A stretch of 64,000 bases of DNA from Flavobacterium hungaricum (GTDB taxonomy: Bacteria > Bacteroidota > Bacteroidia > Flavobacteriales > Flavobacteriaceae), in contig NZ_PRDM01000002.1 of assembly GCF_015182285.1 (NCBI RefSeq), forward strand, positions 372,001 through 436,000, written 5' to 3'. The notes beneath the pieces were generated by a model, which saw only the letters and a program-made list of their open reading frames with translations, did not search any database and was not told where the DNA came from. The translations under genes and the position numbers were made by a program. This document shows, piece by piece, positions 61,315-64,000 of this stretch (position 1 is its first letter; each line of letters begins with the position of its first letter).

Positions 61315-61905
61315 ATGAAAAGTATTTTAAAAATCATCAAAGCAACATTTTTGGGAGGGATTTTATTTTTAGCTCCTTTAATTTTATTGCTTGTACTTTT
61401 AGAAAAAGGCTATGGTATAACACAAAAGGTAACCAATCCGATTGTAAATAATCTGCCTAGGGTCAAAATTATGGGATTGGCTCTGCAGGAAATTGCAGCC
61501 ATAGTGATTATTATTGTTATCTGTTTGGCTGCCGGACTTATTTCTAGAACTGTCTTTGCCAAAAAACTTATCCAGAAACTAGAAGAGAGCATTTTGAGTT
61601 TTGTGCCTGGATATTCGTTTATGAAAAACATCAACGAAAGTATTATGGGAATCGAATCTAATGAGGATTTAAAAGTCATTTTGGTTCCAACAGATGCAGG
61701 ACTGCAGTTTGCTTTTTTAATAGAGGAGATCAACGAAAATAAATTTGCTGTTTTTATTCCAGATGCACCAAATCCGTGGAGCGGATCGGTTGTTTTTGTT
61801 GAAAAGAAAGATATTACCGAAGTTGGAATATCTCAAAAAGAAGCCTTATCTTGTATTAGAAAATTGGGATTTGGTTCTAAAAATTTATTAAAAAATAAGC
61901 TTTAG
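61315..61905 (+). CDS. DUF502 membrane protein
   Basis: A 196-residue protein with two membrane helices (about 8-28 and 60-80) and a soluble C-terminal domain. It fits DUF502: GGILFLAPLILLLVLLEKGYG; GLISRTVFAKKLIQKLEESILSFVPGYSFMKNINESIMG; VFIPDAPNPWSGSVVFV. Function unknown. It lies within the isoprenoid cluster. Confidence 0.88.
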   Translation: MKSILKIIKATFLGGILFLAPLILLLVLLEKGYGITQKVTNPIVNNLPRVKIMGLALQEIAAIVIIIVICLAAGLISRTVFAKKLIQKLEESILSFVPGYSFMKNINESIMGIESNEDLKVILVPTDAGLQFAFLIEEINENKFAVFIPDAPNPWSGSVVFVEKKDITEVGISQKEALSCIRKLGFGSKNLLKNKL

Positions 61906-61964
61906 TCGTTCTAAAAAAAATAATTGCCTTAAATTACCACTCTAAAAACTATAACCTCTAAGAA

Positions 61965-62921
61965 ATGCTGAGCAGACAAAATAAAATTTTAATAATGAAA
62001 ATTGTTAGTTTGTTCTCTGTGGTTCGTGGTTATAATATTCCGATCATTATACTGGCGCAATATTTATCGGCCATATTTATTCTGGCTCCAGAAATTAGAG
62101 CATTGGATATATTGCTGGATTTTCATTTGTTCTTAATTGTTTTTGCATCTGCCATTACAATTGCTTCAGGATATATTATCAATAATTTTTATGACAGCCA
62201 GAAAGACTTGATCAATCGTCCTAATAAATCGATGCTGGATCGTTTGGTGAGTCAGAAAACAAAATTAACAGTTTATTTTTCTTTGAATATATTGGCTGTT
62301 TTAATGGCATTTATTGTGTCATGGAGGGCTTTTTTGTTTTTTTCGGCTTATATTTTCCTGATTTGGTTTTATTCGCATAAGATAAAAAAGTATCTCATTA
62401 TTGGGAATTTGATGTCTGCGCTGCTGGCAGTTATTCCATTTTTTGCGATTCTTCTTTATTTTTATAACAAGATTTCGTTTGAAGAAATAGAAAATCATAG
62501 AAGTCATTTTGTGGTAATATCGGCACACGCAGTTTTTTTGTTTTTACTGCTGTTAATTCGCGAAATGATTAAGGATTTAGAAAACTTAAAGGGTGATTTG
62601 GTCAGCGATTACCGCACGATTCCGGTTTTTTATGGAGAAAGAGTTTCTAAACAAGTCATTACTGCATTGACCTTTTTAACGATTTTACCAGTATATGTTT
62701 TGGTTAACATTTACGATGTAGGGTATATGGATATTTATTTTTATGTCTGTTTTGGGGTGCTGCTTTTTTTTCTTCTTTATTTATGGAAATCAAATTCTAA
62801 AGAGCAATATCTTAAACTTCATAATGTGCTTAAATTCTTGATCGTTGCGGGAGTCTGTTGTATTGTTTTGATTAACCCGAGTGTTTTATGGCATGGTAAG
62901 GCTTTGCTTTCCCGATTCTAA
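61965..62921 (+). CDS. UbiA-family prenyltransferase
   Basis: A 318-residue inner-membrane protein with about eight helices. The first Asp-rich motif reads NNFYDSQKDLINRPNKSM and the second lies in EMIKDLENLKGDLVSDYRTIPVFYG; both bind prenyl diphosphate through magnesium. Bacteroidota members in this setting are often named geranylgeranylglycerol-phosphate geranylgeranyltransferase, but the acceptor is not proven. ATG 61965 is used; ATG 61995 is also possible. Confidence 0.87.
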   Translation: MLSRQNKILIMKIVSLFSVVRGYNIPIIILAQYLSAIFILAPEIRALDILLDFHLFLIVFASAITIASGYIINNFYDSQKDLINRPNKSMLDRLVSQKTKLTVYFSLNILAVLMAFIVSWRAFLFFSAYIFLIWFYSHKIKKYLIIGNLMSALLAVIPFFAILLYFYNKISFEEIENHRSHFVVISAHAVFLFLLLLIREMIKDLENLKGDLVSDYRTIPVFYGERVSKQVITALTFLTILPVYVLVNIYDVGYMDIYFYVCFGVLLFFLLYLWKSNSKEQYLKLHNVLKFLIVAGVCCIVLINPSVLWHGKALLSRF

Positions 62922-63026
62922 TTTTTGATTTGTATCGCAGCATTAGCAATGATTGACTAAGGTTTTTTAAACTTTGTGCAGCTCTGTGAAATAACTAAAT
63001 GTTTAAAAAAAGCTAATTGTTTGAAA

Positions 63027-63104
63027 CTAGCCCCGATGAAAGGGAAAATCCTTTTATTTTTTTCTTTAAAAAATAAAAGATTGGAATGAACAGCGGGAAT
63101 CCAT
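63027..63104. other. Possible structured element, CTAGCCCCGAT...CAGCGGGAAT
   Basis: CTAGCCCCGATGAAAGGGA is followed by a hairpin (ATCCTTTTATTTTT against AAAAATAAAAGATT) and then GAACAGCGGGAATCC. I recall similar blocks ahead of genes in other Flavobacteriia, with the CCCCGAT and AGCGGGAA ends kept. The rest of the 306-base gap shows only the promoter at 63202. Confidence 0.4.
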
Positions 63105-63201
63105 GCTTAAAAAAAGGCCGATTGTGATGCTGCAAAACCATCAAAAAAATATTGCTATTAATCTAAGAACATTGAACTTAAGATTATTAGCAGGAAAAAA
63201 C

Positions 63202-63210
63202 TATCTTTGC
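63202..63210 (+). promoter_or_regulatory. -7 promoter element of the pseudouridine synthase gene
   Basis: TATCTTTGC lies 17 bases ahead of the ATG at 63228. Confidence 0.6.
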
Positions 63211-63227
63211 ACAAATTAATGATTTTT

Positions 63228-64000
63228 ATGAACAACAAGGAAGGCAATAATAAAAGAGGCGGTTCTAGACCAAATAGCTCTAGACCAAGTTCTAACAAGC
63301 CAAAACCTCCTATGGCGAAGCGCGCTCAGGGGCCGAAAAAAGTAAACCCTGCTGTTAAGGCTGCGGAAGAAGAAAAGGCGGCAAAATTTAAAAAACAGAA
63401 TCAGGCTCCGAAAAGACAAAAAGCTTCGGATGAGATTCGTCTGAACAAATACATCTCTAATTCTGGTGTATGTTCTCGTCGTGACGCTGACATTTATATT
63501 CAGTCTGGAAACGTTAAAGTTAACGGTGTTCCAGTTACTGAAATGGGATATTTGGTTAAATTGAATGATGTAGTAAACTTTGACGGTGTTACTTTGACTC
63601 CAGAAAAAAAGGAATACATTTTATTGAACAAACCTAAAAACTTTACCACTGCGCTAGACGAAGGGCAGGAGTATCGTAATGTTTTAGAATTGGTTCGCGG
63701 CGCTACAAATGCAAAAATCGGCGCTGTTGGAAGAATGGATAAAAACACAACGGGTTTATTGTTGTTTACCAACGATACCGATATGATTCGCAAGTTTACA
63801 CTGCCGAACCAAAAGTCGTCAAAAATTTATCAGGTTTCTTTGGATAAGAATCTGAAATTTGAGGATTTAGAAAAAATAAGCAAAGGTCTGGTTCTTGACG
63901 GACACCGCGTTTCTGTTGAAGAAGTAAGTTATATTGATAACGAACCTAAAAGTGAGGTTGGTTTAAAATTACGTACTGCAAATGTAAAAGTGGTACGCGC
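63228..64000 (+). CDS. rluB: RluB-family rRNA pseudouridine synthase (partial at window edge)
   Basis: The first 257 codons of a gene cut by the window end. A basic, disordered front (about 1-68, KRGGSRPNSSRPSSNKPKPP) is followed by an S4 RNA-binding domain (IRLNKYISNSGVCSRRDADIYIQSGNVKVNGVPV) and the RsuA/RluB catalytic domain with KIGAVGRMDKNTTGLLLFTND, where the Asp in GRMD is the catalytic residue. It should make pseudouridine in 23S rRNA. An ATG nine bases upstream is in frame too. Confidence 0.9.
   Translation, partial: MNNKEGNNKRGGSRPNSSRPSSNKPKPPMAKRAQGPKKVNPAVKAAEEEKAAKFKKQNQAPKRQKASDEIRLNKYISNSGVCSRRDADIYIQSGNVKVNGVPVTEMGYLVKLNDVVNFDGVTLTPEKKEYILLNKPKNFTTALDEGQEYRNVLELVRGATNAKIGAVGRMDKNTTGLLLFTNDTDMIRKFTLPNQKSSKIYQVSLDKNLKFEDLEKISKGLVLDGHRVSVEEVSYIDNEPKSEVGLKLRTANVKVVR

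Overview
The window reads as chromosomal DNA of a Flavobacterium-like member of the Bacteroidota. The signs are low GC, many promoters of the TAnnTTTG type, weak Shine-Dalgarno sites, TonB-dependent receptors with lipoprotein partners, a LytTR regulator with a TPR histidine kinase, BlaI/M56 regulation, mevalonate-pathway genes and a UbiA prenyltransferase. No phage, IS element, rRNA operon or CRISPR array was seen. Several long reading frames open at a TTG or GTG that lies inside or next to a promoter -7 box. In those cases I moved the start to the next plausible codon.

Layout. 1-2.7 kb: tail of a sigma-54-type regulator, its histidine kinase, an alkyltransferase-like protein and a LysE-type exporter. 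2.8-5.5 kb: trmB, a seven-copy 87-bp repeat array and an ammonium transporter. 5.7-9.1 kb: small accessory genes (SnoaL-like protein, a lipoprotein with three HGQPGHRCD repeats, a ribosome hibernation factor, a Trp-rich 41-codon frame coupled to a 77-aa orphan protein, an HNH nuclease). 9.2-16.7 kb: AsmA-like protein, thioredoxin, a two-component pair and a DUF4082-like lipoprotein. 16.9-22.5 kb: a leftward operon (Cys/His small membrane protein, two DUF4625-type lipoproteins, TonB receptor, AztD-like beta-propeller lipoprotein) that looks like zinc acquisition. Two TGCAA-N5-TTGCA operators sit on the -33 and -7 elements of its promoter. An M1 aminopeptidase and a DUF58 protein diverge from the same region.

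26-27.3 kb: two identical tRNA-Asp genes, a small GIY-YIG nuclease and a decayed tRNA-Asp remnant. 27.8-33.1 kb: AraC regulator and a TolC/HlyD/MFS efflux set. 33.4-38.1 kb: HAD phosphatase, HExxH protein, an accessory strip (XRE regulator, YcxB-like and small membrane proteins, a gene remnant) and a second copy of the 77-aa orphan. 38.4-43.5 kb: tRNA-Leu, an M20 dipeptidase, then a four-gene MORN-lipoprotein/DUF6624-like/BlaI/M56 operon behind two TCTACA-type palindromes. 43.7-56.2 kb: saccharopine dehydrogenase-like protein, DUF423, pckA, a phytase/TonB receptor pair, DUF4407, GDPD, an HI0933-type flavoprotein and a Gph-like phosphatase. 56.3-64 kb: TPR and TspO proteins, then an isoprenoid cluster (mvaD, a toxin-antitoxin pair, a mevalonate kinase-like GHMP kinase, DUF502, UbiA) and the start of an RluB-type pseudouridine synthase cut by the window edge.

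The intergenic DNA is unusually rich in palindromic cassettes. Many are bidirectional hairpins between convergent genes, and at three loci one palindrome lies nested inside another. The best candidates for something new are the zinc-type operon and its operator layout, the tRNA-Asp/GIY-YIG locus, the BlaI/M56 operon and the nested palindromes.
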